A stretch of DNA of 64,000 bases from Nocardioides sp. PD653-B2. Its GTDB lineage: Bacteria; Actinomycetota; Actinomycetes; Propionibacteriales; Nocardioidaceae. The stretch is from positions 116,501-180,500 of the forward strand of contig NZ_BDJE01000047.1 in the NCBI RefSeq assembly GCF_002117935.1, in the 5' to 3' direction. The notes beneath the pieces were generated by a model. That model was not told the origin of the DNA. It saw only the letters and a program-made list of their open reading frames with translations, and did no database searches. A program made the translations under genes and the position numbers. Positions 41,225-50,148 of the stretch are shown piece by piece; position 1 is the stretch's first letter, and each line of letters begins with the position of its first letter.

Positions 41225-43375
41225 TCAACTCCCCGAGCGGCGGCGGCGCTGCCGCTCGATGAGCGCCTCCTGGAGGTGCACGGTGCCGGCGTTCCGGGCC
41301 CAGTTCCCGTCGCTGCCGAGCAGCCAGGCGCTGGTGTCGTCGTCGAACGCGAGGTCCAGCAGCCCGCCGACCGCGGCGACGTTGCCGTCGCCGGGGAGCC
41401 GGACCAGCACCTCGACGCGTCGGTCGAGGTTGCGGTGCATCATGTCGGCCGAGCCGATCCACGCGGTGGGCTCACCGCCGTTCTCGAACCAGAACACCCG
41501 GCTGTGCTCGAGGAACCGGCCGAGGATGGACCGCACGGTCACCGTCTCCGACAGGCCGGGTACGCCGGGTCGCAGCGAGCAGATGCCGCGCACCAGCAGC
41601 TCGACCGGGACCCCGGCCTGCGACGCGAGGTAGAGCGCGTCGATCACGGCCTCGTCGACCACCGAGTTGGCCTTCATCCGGATCCGCGCGGGCCGGCCCG
41701 CCTCGAGGTGGGCGACCTCCTGGTGGATCTGGTCGACCAGACCAGTGCGCACGGAGTCGGGTGCGACCAGCAGCTGGTCGTACGACGCGTTGCGCGACCA
41801 CCCGGACAGGTTGTTGAAGAGGTGCGCGACGTCCTCGCCGATCCGGTCGTCGGTCGTGATCAGCCCGAGGTCCTCGTAGGTCCGCGACGTCTTCGGGTTG
41901 TAGTTGCCGGTGCCGATGTGGGTGTAGCGGCGGATGCCGTCGGGCTCGTCGCGGACGACCATCGCCAGCTTGCAGTGGGTCTTGAGCCCGACCAGCCCGT
42001 AGACCACGTGGCAGCCCGCCTGCTCCAGCTTGCGGGCCCAGCGGATGTTGGCCTCCTCGTCGAAGCGCGCCTTGAGCTCGACGATCACCAGCACCTGCTT
42101 GCCGGCCTCGGCGGCGTCGACGAGGGCGTCGATGATGGGGGAGTCGCCGGAGGTGCGGTAGAGGGTCTGCTTGATCGCCAGCACGTGCGGGTCGGCGGCG
42201 GCCTGCTCGATGAAGCGCTGCACGCTGGTGGCGAAGGAGTCGTACGGGTGGTGCAGGAGCACGTCGTTGCGCCGCGCCGCCTTGAAGACGTCGACCGGTG
42301 AGGCCGACTCGACCTCGGCCAGCCGGTGGTGGGTCGTCGGCACGAACGCGGGGTACTTCAGCTCCTGGCGGGGCAGGTCCGCGATGTCGTGCAGCCCGCG
42401 TAGGTCGAGCGGCCCGCGCAGCTTGAACACCTCCGCGTCGGAGACGCCGAGCTCGGAGACGAGCAGCTCCAGCACCTGGGGCGCGATCGACTCCTCGACC
42501 TCGAGCCGCACCGGCGGGCCGAAGCGGCGGCGGAGCAGCTCCTTCTCGAGCGCGGCCAGGAGGTTCTCGGCGTCGTCCTCCTCGACCTCGAGGTCCTCGT
42601 TGCGGGTGACCCGGAAGGTGTGGACCTCGAGGACGTCCATGCCCGGGAAGAGCCGCTTGAGGTGCTCGCCGATGACGTCCTCGAGCGGCACGAAGCGCTG
42701 GTTGCCGACGGGCACGAAGCGCGCGAAGATCGGCGGCACCTTGACCCGGGCGAAGTGCTCCTTGCCGGTCTTCGGGTTGCGGATCAGCACGGCGAGGTTG
42801 AGCGACAGCCCGGAGATGTAGGGGAACGGGTGGGCCGGGTCGACGGCCAGCGGCGTGAGCACCGGGAAGACCCGGTCGCGGAAGAGCCGCTTGCAGTTCT
42901 TCTGCTCCTCGCGGTCCAGGTCGTCCCACCGGACCAGCTCGATCCCGACGTCCGCGAGCGCCGGCACGATCTCGTCGCGGAAGAGCCGCGCCTGGCGTTC
43001 GGCGAGATCACGGGTGGTCGACCAGATCAGCTCGAGCACGTCGGTCGGCATCAGCCCCGACGCGGACGGCACCGCGAGCCCGGCGGCGATCCGGCGCTTG
43101 AGGCCGGCCACCCGGACCATGAAGAACTCGTCGAGGTTGCTGGTGAAGATCGCCAGGAAGCGGGTCCGCTCCAGCAGCGGCAGCTGCGGGTCCTCGGCCA
43201 GCTCCAGCACCCGCTGGTTGAAGTGCAGCCAGGACAGCTCGCGGTCGAGGAAGCGGTCCTCGTACTTCTCGACGGCCGCGAGCGCCTCGTGGTCGGGCTG
43301 GTAGGGCGGCTCGACCTCGAACGACTCCTCGGGCACGCCCTCCCCGTGGCTGGAGGGCAGGCTGTCGAGACTCAT
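41225..43375 (-). CDS. ppk: Polyphosphate kinase 1
   Basis: 716 residues, the full PPK1 architecture: N domain (DRELSWLHFNQRVLELA), head domain, and C1/C2 catalytic domains with the autophosphorylated histidine region (YTHIGTGNYNPKT) and AKANSVVDEAVI-type C2 motif. It reversibly makes polyphosphate from ATP. The ATG at 43375 is chosen because the conserved opening follows and a CAGACT -10-like box lies exactly 6 nt upstream; upstream reading is antisense to the esterase. It diverges from that gene with 42 nt between starts. Confidence 0.96.
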   Translation of the reverse strand: MSLDSLPSSHGEGVPEESFEVEPPYQPDHEALAAVEKYEDRFLDRELSWLHFNQRVLELAEDPQLPLLERTRFLAIFTSNLDEFFMVRVAGLKRRIAAGLAVPSASGLMPTDVLELIWSTTRDLAERQARLFRDEIVPALADVGIELVRWDDLDREEQKNCKRLFRDRVFPVLTPLAVDPAHPFPYISGLSLNLAVLIRNPKTGKEHFARVKVPPIFARFVPVGNQRFVPLEDVIGEHLKRLFPGMDVLEVHTFRVTRNEDLEVEEDDAENLLAALEKELLRRRFGPPVRLEVEESIAPQVLELLVSELGVSDAEVFKLRGPLDLRGLHDIADLPRQELKYPAFVPTTHHRLAEVESASPVDVFKAARRNDVLLHHPYDSFATSVQRFIEQAAADPHVLAIKQTLYRTSGDSPIIDALVDAAEAGKQVLVIVELKARFDEEANIRWARKLEQAGCHVVYGLVGLKTHCKLAMVVRDEPDGIRRYTHIGTGNYNPKTSRTYEDLGLITTDDRIGEDVAHLFNNLSGWSRNASYDQLLVAPDSVRTGLVDQIHQEVAHLEAGRPARIRMKANSVVDEAVIDALYLASQAGVPVELLVRGICSLRPGVPGLSETVTVRSILGRFLEHSRVFWFENGGEPTAWIGSADMMHRNLDRRVEVLVRLPGDGNVAAVGGLLDLAFDDDTSAWLLGSDGNWARNAGTVHLQEALIERQRRRRSGS

Positions 43376-43417
43376 GGGGCCAGTCTGGCACCGTTCGGTG
43401 AACGGTAGGTTGCGCTG
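43376..43417. promoter_or_regulatory. Compact divergent promoter region, ppk / esterase
   Basis: Only 42 nt separate the two start codons. CAGACT (minus strand, 43382-43387) precedes ppk by 6 nt and TAGGTT (43406-43411) precedes the esterase GTG by 6 nt. Neither gene has a ribosome site, so both transcripts are probably leaderless and their promoters overlap back to back. Confidence 0.55.
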
Positions 43418-44467
43418 GTGACCATCTCGGAGCGTGGCAAGACCTGGGGCCTGCGGGGCGCGCTGGCCCTTCCGGAGCGTGCCCAGCGCCTGCTCGCCGG
43501 ACGGCCGGTCGTGCGCGACGGGCAGACCCTGGCGACCGACACCCAGCTGATGCTGCGCCTGCAGCGGCTGGCCCGGGAGCCCGGCGCCGAGACGCTGCCG
43601 ATCCCGGACGGTCGCCGCGCGATCCTCCGCCACTCGGCGATGACCGCCGGCAGGCAGCCCGTCGGCGGGGTCGGCGCGCTCACGGTTGCGGGCCGGCCCG
43701 CGCGCCTCTACGTGCCGAGCCCGGTGGTGGAGCAGGCGCAGCAACCGTCTCGACACCACGCGCTGCTGGTCTTCTTCCACGGCGGCGGCTTCATGTACGG
43801 CGACCTCGACTCCCACGACGCCACGTGCCGCTTCCTGGCCGAGCGCGCCGGTGTGCAGGTGCTGGCGATCGACTACCGGCTCGGGCCCGAGGAGCCGTTC
43901 CCGGCGGCGTACGACGATGCGCTCGCGGCCTACCGCTGGGTGGTCGACCACGCCGACGAGCTCGGGGCGGACCCCGCCCGGATCGCGGTCGGCGGTGACT
44001 CGGCCGGCGGCAACCTCGCGGCCGGCGTCGCGATCGAGGCCGCCCGGTCGGGACTGCCGCTGGCCTTCCAGCTCCTCGTCTACCCGGCCACGGACGCGGT
44101 GCGCGACACCGAGAGCGCCGCGATGTTCGCCGAGGGCTTCTACCTGACCACGGCGTTCATGGACCTCGCCAACGCGAACTACGTCGGGGCCGCCGACCCG
44201 CGCGACCCCCGGGTCTCGCCGGCGTACGCCGACCTGCCCGCCGGGCTCGCTCCGGCGTACGTCGCGACCGCCGGCTTCGACCCGCTCCGCGACGAGGGCG
44301 AGGCCTACGCCCGCAAGCTCGCCGACGCCGGCGTCGAGGTCGAGCTGCGGCGCTTCCCCGACCAGATCCACGGGTTCTTCAACGTGGTCGGCGTGGGTCG
44401 CACCAGCCGGGCCGCGATCGCCGAGATCGCGGTGAAGCTCAGGGCCGGAGTCGCATCACGCGGCTGA
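43418..44467 (+). CDS. HSL-family alpha/beta-hydrolase (esterase/lipase)
   Basis: 349 residues. The hormone-sensitive-lipase motif FFHGGGF (His121) forms the oxyanion hole. The nucleophile is Ser195 in GGDSAGGN, with Asp288 (FDPLRDEG) and His318 (QIHGFF) completing the triad. All are intact. It hydrolyses short- to medium-chain esters. GTG start, leaderless. The loop just before the first core strand (residues about 102-116, PVVEQAQQPSRHHA) is encoded by what looks like an inserted dispersed repeat. The stop overlaps the convergent gene by 29 nt. Confidence 0.93.
   Translation: MTISERGKTWGLRGALALPERAQRLLAGRPVVRDGQTLATDTQLMLRLQRLAREPGAETLPIPDGRRAILRHSAMTAGRQPVGGVGALTVAGRPARLYVPSPVVEQAQQPSRHHALLVFFHGGGFMYGDLDSHDATCRFLAERAGVQVLAIDYRLGPEEPFPAAYDDALAAYRWVVDHADELGADPARIAVGGDSAGGNLAAGVAIEAARSGLPLAFQLLVYPATDAVRDTESAAMFAEGFYLTTAFMDLANANYVGAADPRDPRVSPAYADLPAGLAPAYVATAGFDPLRDEGEAYARKLADAGVEVELRRFPDQIHGFFNVVGVGRTSRAAIAEIAVKLRAGVASRG
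43722..43760 (+). repeat. In-frame copy of the GTCTCGAAACC repeat inside the esterase gene
   Basis: Compared with the reverse complement of the unit at 55654-55695, this stretch matches with one 3-nt gap and only four substitutions, including 17 identical consecutive bases (CGCAGCAACCGTCTCGA). It encodes VVEQAQQPSRHH in a loop of the esterase. Confidence 0.6.
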
Positions 44468-47162
44468 ACGTCGCGCCGTCGGTCGTCGTGACCACCAGCC
44501 TCGCCCGGAGGACCTTCCCGGTCCGCAGCGACGCGCGTGCGGCGGCCGTCGCGCGCAGGTGCACGGATCTCGGGGTGCTCGCCGCGACGCTGACCCTTCC
44601 GGTGGCCAGCGTGCTCCCGGCCCTGATCGACGTGTGAGCGACCCGCCCCAGCGCGACCATCCGCGCCGACACCGTGCACGCCGACGCACACCGCAGCGCG
44701 ACGGCCACGGTCGACCCGGACGACGACACCGCGGCAACTCCGTCGGGCAGGGTCGCCCAGCCCTCGCCGTACGCCGTGAAGGTGGCCGTGGCGGTGTCGT
44801 CGGCCGGGGTGGCGTCGGTGGCCGTGGTGGTCACCGTCGCGGTGTTGGTGATCCGCGTGGCGACGGGCTCGCCGCTGGTGCGGATGTCGACGCAGGTGAG
44901 CCCGATGTCGGCGGACAGCGGGTGGTCCGTGGGGTTGGTGAACCGGAACGCCCGGATCTTCGCCCGCGGGTCGGTGCCGCGGTCGACGAGGCCGGCGTCG
45001 ACGCGACGCGAGGCCACGATGCCCTTGGCCTCGTCGGCACAGCTCAGCTGGGTCTCGACGGTCTGCCCGGCGGGGACGGTCACGGTCTCGGCGCGGTGGT
45101 CGAGGCCGAGCACGTGGAAGTGCCCGTCTGTCGTGGTGGTGCGGGCGTCGAGGCAGGAGACCCCGAAGACCCCGCTGCCGGCGGAGGCGGCGTCGACCAC
45201 GAAGGTCCAGCCGCTCCCGCTGGGCCGTGAGGTGGTCACGACGCCGGCGCCGGTGAGGGCGTACGCCGGGGCGAACGGCGTCTGCCCGGTCGCACAGCTG
45301 ACGTCGACGGTGTTCGCGCCCGCGGTCAGCGCCGCGTGGGTCGGGGCGCTCGTGCTGGTGGTCAGGTCGTGCTGGTGGCTGCCGGTGACCGTGGTGCGGG
45401 CCAGGCAGGCCACTGTGACCTTGGCCAGCGCAGCACCCGGGTTCGCGTTGGCGAGGGTCGCGGTCCAGCCGGTGCCGTCCGCGGTCGGTCCGCTGGACGG
45501 GACCGACGTGGCGGCGACGGAGCCGCCCTGGTCGACGGCGTCCAGGCGGATGCCGCCGTCGGTGGCGACGTAGCCGCTCGGGCAGGACGCCGTCGCCGTC
45601 CTCGTCTCATCGCGCTCCACGCGCAGGTCGGTCTCCGCCTTCTGCTCGAGCACCTGGTGGGCGGTGTTCGGGTCCGGCCGCATCGGCATCGGGTCGACCG
45701 TGGCGCTGATGGTCGCGGTCTTCGTCGTACCGGCCGCGACGGTGCCGAGGTCGCAGCGCACGGTGCCCACCGTGTTCGCGCACCCGTCGCTCGCGCCGGC
45801 GAAGGTCACGCCCGCGGGCAGCACGTCGGTCACGACCGTGCCCGTCGCGTCCCCGGCGCCGGCCGCGTTCGTGGCCGACAGCGTGTAGGTGACCGTGTCG
45901 CCGGGCAGGGCGATCGTCGGGTCGACCGAGGACGAGAGCGAGAGCTTCGCGGGTGAACCGGTGTCGACGGGCTCGTCCGGGACCACGACCGGGATCGCCA
46001 GGGTGGCGGTGTTGTCGGCCGGCGTGCGCTCCTCGGACGAGCTGGAGGCCGTGGCCGAGAGCGTCAGGGTGCCGCTGGCTTCCGGCGAGACCTCGAACGC
46101 CACCTGACGGGTGACGCTCTCGCCCGGGTCGAGCTCGGTGGCTGCGATGGTGCACACCACCGGTGCACTCGGGCCCGAGCGGGCGCACGACGGTGGCATC
46201 GAGACGAGCGTCGCGCCGGACGGCACGGGGATCGACACCTGCGGGGCGATCGGCGTCGCGGGGCCGGCGTTCGACACGCGAACCGAGGCCGTCGCGGTGT
46301 CGCCGCGGTGCGCCTCGGTGACCGACGCGGTGAGGGTGGTGGACAGGTCGACCGAGTGGTCCTCGACGACGGTGGTCGCGCTCGGGCAGGTGTTGGTGTA
46401 GCGGCCGACCTTGTCGCCGAGGTTGCAGGTGAGGTGGTAGGTGCCGGCCGGGGCGTGGGCGGGGATCTCGGTGGTGCCGGTGAAGGTGCCGTCGAGGTCG
46501 GTCCCGCTGGTGCGGGAGGCGTTGCCGACCCAGATCGGGTAGGTGATGTTGCCGGGGCCCTCCAGGTAGGCGTAGCCGCCCTGGTAGCCGGAGACGTCGT
46601 CGGTGATCTGGGCGGTCAGGGTCACGATCGCCTTCGCGGTGCTGACGTCGACCGAAGCCGGCGACAGGGACAGCGACCGGACAACCGGCGCCTGCGTGTC
46701 GTCGACGGACCTGACGGTCAGCGTCGCGCTCGGGCAGGTGTTGGTGTAGTGGCCGACCTTGTCGCCGAGGTTGCAGGTGAGGTGGTAGGTGCCGGCCGGG
46801 GCGTGGGCGGGGATCTCGGTGGTGCCGGTGAAGGTGCCGTCGAGGTCGGTCCCGCTGGTGCGGGAGGCGTTGCCGACCCAGATCGGGTAGGTGATGTTGC
46901 CGGGGCCCTCCAGGTAGGCGTAGCCGCCCTGGTAGCCGGAGACGTCGTCGGTGATCTGGGCGGTCAGGGTCACGAGCGCCTTCGCGGTGCTGACGTCGAC
47001 CGAGGCCGGCGACAGGGACAGCGACCGGACGACCGGCGCCTGCGTGTCGTCGCCGATGATCTCGATGTCGGCGTTCGCCGGAGCGGCGACGAGCAGTGCC
47101 AGCAGCGGCAGGACCACGATCGACGAGTGGACGAGTGCGCGCAGGCGTGCACGGTGAGACAT
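44439..47162 (-). CDS. Secreted multidomain protein with duplicated N-terminal domains and DUF11 repeats
   Basis: 907 residues. After a signal peptide (SSIVVLPLLALLVAAPANA) come two almost identical ~116-residue domains (VVRSLSLSPASVDVSTAK...ITDDVSGYQGGYAYLEGPGNIT...CNLGDKVG). These are followed by two DUF11-like CARDB repeats (VSNAGPATPIAPQVSIPVPSGA; LSATNAAGAGDATGTVVTDVLPAGV), a Cys-containing region and a basic C-terminus (LRARLVVTTTDGATFSRVMRLRP). No sortase motif or anchor is seen, so it may be released or bound non-covalently. Likely a surface adhesin or matrix protein; this is inference. Confidence 0.85.
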   Translation of the reverse strand: MSHRARLRALVHSSIVVLPLLALLVAAPANADIEIIGDDTQAPVVRSLSLSPASVDVSTAKALVTLTAQITDDVSGYQGGYAYLEGPGNITYPIWVGNASRTSGTDLDGTFTGTTEIPAHAPAGTYHLTCNLGDKVGHYTNTCPSATLTVRSVDDTQAPVVRSLSLSPASVDVSTAKAIVTLTAQITDDVSGYQGGYAYLEGPGNITYPIWVGNASRTSGTDLDGTFTGTTEIPAHAPAGTYHLTCNLGDKVGRYTNTCPSATTVVEDHSVDLSTTLTASVTEAHRGDTATASVRVSNAGPATPIAPQVSIPVPSGATLVSMPPSCARSGPSAPVVCTIAATELDPGESVTRQVAFEVSPEASGTLTLSATASSSSEERTPADNTATLAIPVVVPDEPVDTGSPAKLSLSSSVDPTIALPGDTVTYTLSATNAAGAGDATGTVVTDVLPAGVTFAGASDGCANTVGTVRCDLGTVAAGTTKTATISATVDPMPMRPDPNTAHQVLEQKAETDLRVERDETRTATASCPSGYVATDGGIRLDAVDQGGSVAATSVPSSGPTADGTGWTATLANANPGAALAKVTVACLARTTVTGSHQHDLTTSTSAPTHAALTAGANTVDVSCATGQTPFAPAYALTGAGVVTTSRPSGSGWTFVVDAASAGSGVFGVSCLDARTTTTDGHFHVLGLDHRAETVTVPAGQTVETQLSCADEAKGIVASRRVDAGLVDRGTDPRAKIRAFRFTNPTDHPLSADIGLTCVDIRTSGEPVATRITNTATVTTTATDATPADDTATATFTAYGEGWATLPDGVAAVSSSGSTVAVALRCASACTVSARMVALGRVAHTSIRAGSTLATGRVSVAASTPRSVHLRATAAARASLRTGKVLRARLVVTTTDGATFSRVMRLRP
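46381..47060. repeat. Two near-identical 348-bp tandem units inside the secreted protein gene
   Basis: The second unit starts exactly 348 bp (116 codons) after the first. About 325 bp differ at only a handful of bases (for example R/H in the GRYTNT/GHYTNT pair and two silent changes). This indicates a recent domain duplication. Confidence 0.9.
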
Positions 47163-47294
47163 CTGGCCCCCCAGAGTTCGGGGCGCACCGCGAGTACCTC
47201 CCGCGTCCCCCGACCAGGATGTTATGGAGCCCTGACGTCGGTGCGGGTGCAGTTGCTCAGATTTGCGGACCTGGTCTGGACAGTGTCGCCGGCC

Positions 47295-50105
47295 TCACTT
47301 CGACCGGAACCAGCCCTTCTTGCTCTGCAGCTCCAGCAGCTCGGCCCGGGTCTTCTCCAGCTCGACCGCGAGGTCGCGGGCCTTCTCCTCGGCGGCGACC
47401 CGGTCGTTCATCGCCTCCTCGGCGATCTCCGCCTGCCGTCGTACGGCGGCCTCGACGGCGCTCCGGTCGGCGGCTCGCCGGGACGCCGCCTCCTCGGCCT
47501 CGCCGCGCAGACGGGCCTGCTCGGCCGCCTCACGCTCGGCGGACTCCCGCGCCTCGATCGCGGCGCGCAGCTCGGCGGCCTGCTGGGCCGCCGCCGCGGC
47601 GGACTCCTCGAGGACCTCGCGGAGCCGGTCCTCGGCGGCCTGCCGGTCGGCCGCGGCCTGGCGGGCGAGCTCGGCGTGGGCGTGGGCGTCGTCCTCGGCG
47701 GCGCGGTGCGCGGCCGCGGACTCCGCGGCGGCGCGCTCGGCCGCCTCGCGGGCGGCGGCCTGCTCCTGGGCGGTGGCGTCGGCCGCGGCGCGGGCGTCGT
47801 GGGCGAGGCGGGCCTGCTCGGCCTGCTGCTCGGCGCGCTGGTGGGCGGACGTCTGGTCGGTCGCCGCCGCGGCGGCTGCCTCGGCCTGCTCGCGGGCGCG
47901 CATCTCGGCCTGCTCGCGGGCCTGCTGGGCGGCGTCGGCCCGTTCCGCGGCAGCGCGGGCGGCTTCCTCGGCGGCCTCCCGTGCGGCCTCGGCGGCGGTG
48001 GCCGCCTCGGTCTGGACCCGGGCGGTCTCCTCCGCCTGCTGGCGGGCGGCGGCCGACTCCGCGGCGGCGCGCTCGGCCTCCTCGCGGGCGGCGGCCTGCT
48101 CCTGGGCGGTGGCGTCGGCCGCGGCGCGGGCGTCGTGGGCGAGGCGGGCCTGCTCGGCCTGCTGCTCGGCGCGCTGGTGGGCGGACGCCTGGTCGGTCGC
48201 TGCCTGGGCGGCGGCGTCGGCCTGCTCACGGGCGCGGATCTCGGCCTCGGCGCGTGCGGCCTGAGCGGTCGCCGCCCGCTCGGTGGCCTCGCGGGCCATG
48301 ACCTCGGCGGTCTGACGCGCCGCCTGGGCGGCGTGGGCCGACTCGGTCTGGACACGGGCCGTCTCCTCGGCCGCTTCGCGCGCGGCGGCCGACTCGGCCG
48401 CGGTCGTCTCGGCGGTGATCCGGGCCTCGTGCGCCTCGCGAGCCAGGTCGGCGTGGGTGCGCGCCTTCTCGTCGGCGGCGATCCGCGCCTCGTGGGCGAT
48501 GCGCAGGGCTTCGGCGAGGTCGGAGGCGGTGCGGTGCGCCGCCTCCTCCGCGGCGGCGGCCTGGGCGGCAGCGGCGGCCTGGTGGCGGGCCGCCTCCTCG
48601 GCGGTGGTGCGGGCGAGCTGGGCTGCCGCGGCGGCGGCGGTCTGTGCCGCGGCGCTCTCCTCGGCGGCGAGGCGGGCGGTGTGGGCCTCGTCGGCGCGCC
48701 GGGCGTGGTCGGCCGCGGACTCGTCGGCGGCGGCCCGCTGGCGGGCCTGCTCGGCCGCGACCTCCTCGGCCTCCGCACGGGCGGTGGCCTGCTCGGCGGC
48801 GGCGTGCTCGGCCGCCGTACGCGCATCGGTGGACACCCGGACGGCGTCCTCGTGGGCCTGGCGGGCCTCCGTCAGGTGGCGGGCCAGCTCCTCGGCGCGC
48901 GCCTCGGCCGACTCGCGGGCCTGGTGGGCGAGGGCGGCCTTCTCGTCGGCAGCGAGCGCGGCCCGGTCGGCCGCCTCGCGCATGGTCGTGGCCTCGGTGG
49001 CGAGCTCGGTCTCCGCGCGGGCGGCCTCCTCGGCAGCGGCGCGGGCGGCGTGCGCCTGGGCCGCCAGGCGCGCCTGCTCGGCTGCCGCCTGGTCCGCGGC
49101 GGCCCGCTCCTGGGCCTGCTCGGCGGCGGCCGCCTCGGCCTCCGCGCGGGCCTGCGCCTGCTGGGCCGCGCGCTCGTCGGACGCCTGGCGGGCGCGGGCG
49201 CTGGCAGCCAGGGCCTCTTCGTGCTGCTGGGCGGTGGCCGCGAGGCGTTCGTCGTACGCCGCCGCCTGGGCCTCGGAGCGCTCGGTCGCGGCCCGGTGGG
49301 CGGCGGCCAGCTCCTCGGCGAGCTCCTGGGCGCGCGCCTCGGCGGCCGCGCGCTCCTCGTGGGCGGCGGCGGCCGACTCGGCAGCCGCGCGGGCGGCCCG
49401 GTCGGCCTCCTCACGGGCGGCGGTCGCGGCTGCCGCGCGCTCGGCGTAGGACCGGGAGGCCTGCTCGGCCTCGACCCGGGCGGCGCGGGCCGCCTCCTCG
49501 GCGTCGGCGCGGGCAGCCTGCGCTGCCTCCTCGGCCTCGGTCCGCAGGGCGTAGGCGGCTTCGGCCGCTTCGGCGGCGAGCCGCGCGGACTCCTCGGCGG
49601 CGGTGCGGTCGACGGCCTGCTGGGCGGCGGCCTGCTCGGCGGCGAGGCGGAGCGCGGTGGCGACCTTGGCCGCGTCGACGAACTTGCGGGCGGACGCCTC
49701 GGCCTCGTCGCGGCCCCGTGCCGCGTCGGTCGCAGCCTCCTCGAGCCGGGCGCGCTCCTCGGCGTGGGCGGCGCCGGCCTGCTCGGCGGCGAGGCGGGCC
49801 TGGTGGGCCTCCGCGGCGGCGTTGGCGTGCTCCTCGGCGCGGCGGTCGGCCTCGAGGCGAGCCAGCGCGGAGTCGCGGGCGGACTCCTCGGCGACCAGCC
49901 GCTCCGCGGCCTGCTCGGCGGCGGCCTGCTCGGCGCGGCGGCGCAGCTCGGCGGCGCGCTCGATCGCGGCCTGCAGGTCGGCGGGCGTGCGCACTGCGGG
50001 CTCGGGCACGCTCGGGGGCGTCGTCGGCTCGTCGGGGGTCGACGCGGGCTCGAGATCAGCCTTGCGTTGCCACCAGCGCGCGTTGCCCGGGTCGTTCGTG
50101 GTCAT
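47295..50105 (-). CDS. Very long Ala/Glu-rich coiled-coil protein
   Basis: 936 residues. A short N-terminal region (WWQRKADLEPASTPDE) precedes about 850 residues of Ala/Glu/Arg heptads (blocks such as AAEQARLAAEAHAARAAAEEA) predicted to form one continuous coiled coil, ending in KTRAELLELQSKKGWFRSK. There are no membrane helices or signal peptide, so it is a cytoplasmic scaffold or filament, in style like FilP/Scy-type actinobacterial cytoskeletal proteins; the specific relation is not established. A TAGGTT box lies 7 nt before the ATG with no ribosome site. Internal 336-bp duplication. Confidence 0.85.
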   Translation of the reverse strand: MTTNDPGNARWWQRKADLEPASTPDEPTTPPSVPEPAVRTPADLQAAIERAAELRRRAEQAAAEQAAERLVAEESARDSALARLEADRRAEEHANAAAEAHQARLAAEQAGAAHAEERARLEEAATDAARGRDEAEASARKFVDAAKVATALRLAAEQAAAQQAVDRTAAEESARLAAEAAEAAYALRTEAEEAAQAARADAEEAARAARVEAEQASRSYAERAAAATAAREEADRAARAAAESAAAAHEERAAAEARAQELAEELAAAHRAATERSEAQAAAYDERLAATAQQHEEALAASARARQASDERAAQQAQARAEAEAAAAEQAQERAAADQAAAEQARLAAQAHAARAAAEEAARAETELATEATTMREAADRAALAADEKAALAHQARESAEARAEELARHLTEARQAHEDAVRVSTDARTAAEHAAAEQATARAEAEEVAAEQARQRAAADESAADHARRADEAHTARLAAEESAAAQTAAAAAAQLARTTAEEAARHQAAAAAQAAAAEEAAHRTASDLAEALRIAHEARIAADEKARTHADLAREAHEARITAETTAAESAAAREAAEETARVQTESAHAAQAARQTAEVMAREATERAATAQAARAEAEIRAREQADAAAQAATDQASAHQRAEQQAEQARLAHDARAAADATAQEQAAAREEAERAAAESAAARQQAEETARVQTEAATAAEAAREAAEEAARAAAERADAAQQAREQAEMRAREQAEAAAAAATDQTSAHQRAEQQAEQARLAHDARAAADATAQEQAAAREAAERAAAESAAAHRAAEDDAHAHAELARQAAADRQAAEDRLREVLEESAAAAAQQAAELRAAIEARESAEREAAEQARLRGEAEEAASRRAADRSAVEAAVRRQAEIAEEAMNDRVAAEEKARDLAVELEKTRAELLELQSKKGWFRSK
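47721..48200. repeat. 336-bp offset duplication inside the coiled-coil gene
   Basis: A stretch of about 145 bp beginning at 47721 recurs from 48057 with only two or three changes. The offset of 336 bp is exactly 112 codons (sixteen heptads), so the coiled-coil register is preserved. Confidence 0.85.
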
Positions 50106-50148
50106 CAGCGGAAACCTAGGGGTTGATGAGGCGGGTGTTGTCGATGAG

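Noticed and set aside
47295..50105. GC-rich periodic repeats considered as a CRISPR or satellite array
   Set aside because: Periodicity follows codons and heptads of one open coding frame; no constant repeat with unique spacers is present.
46308..50126. 1272-residue plus-strand frame rich in GGLLGG
   Set aside because: Antisense to the coiled-coil and secreted repeat genes. Its Gly/Leu/Arg composition is the mirror of Ala-rich coding sequence.
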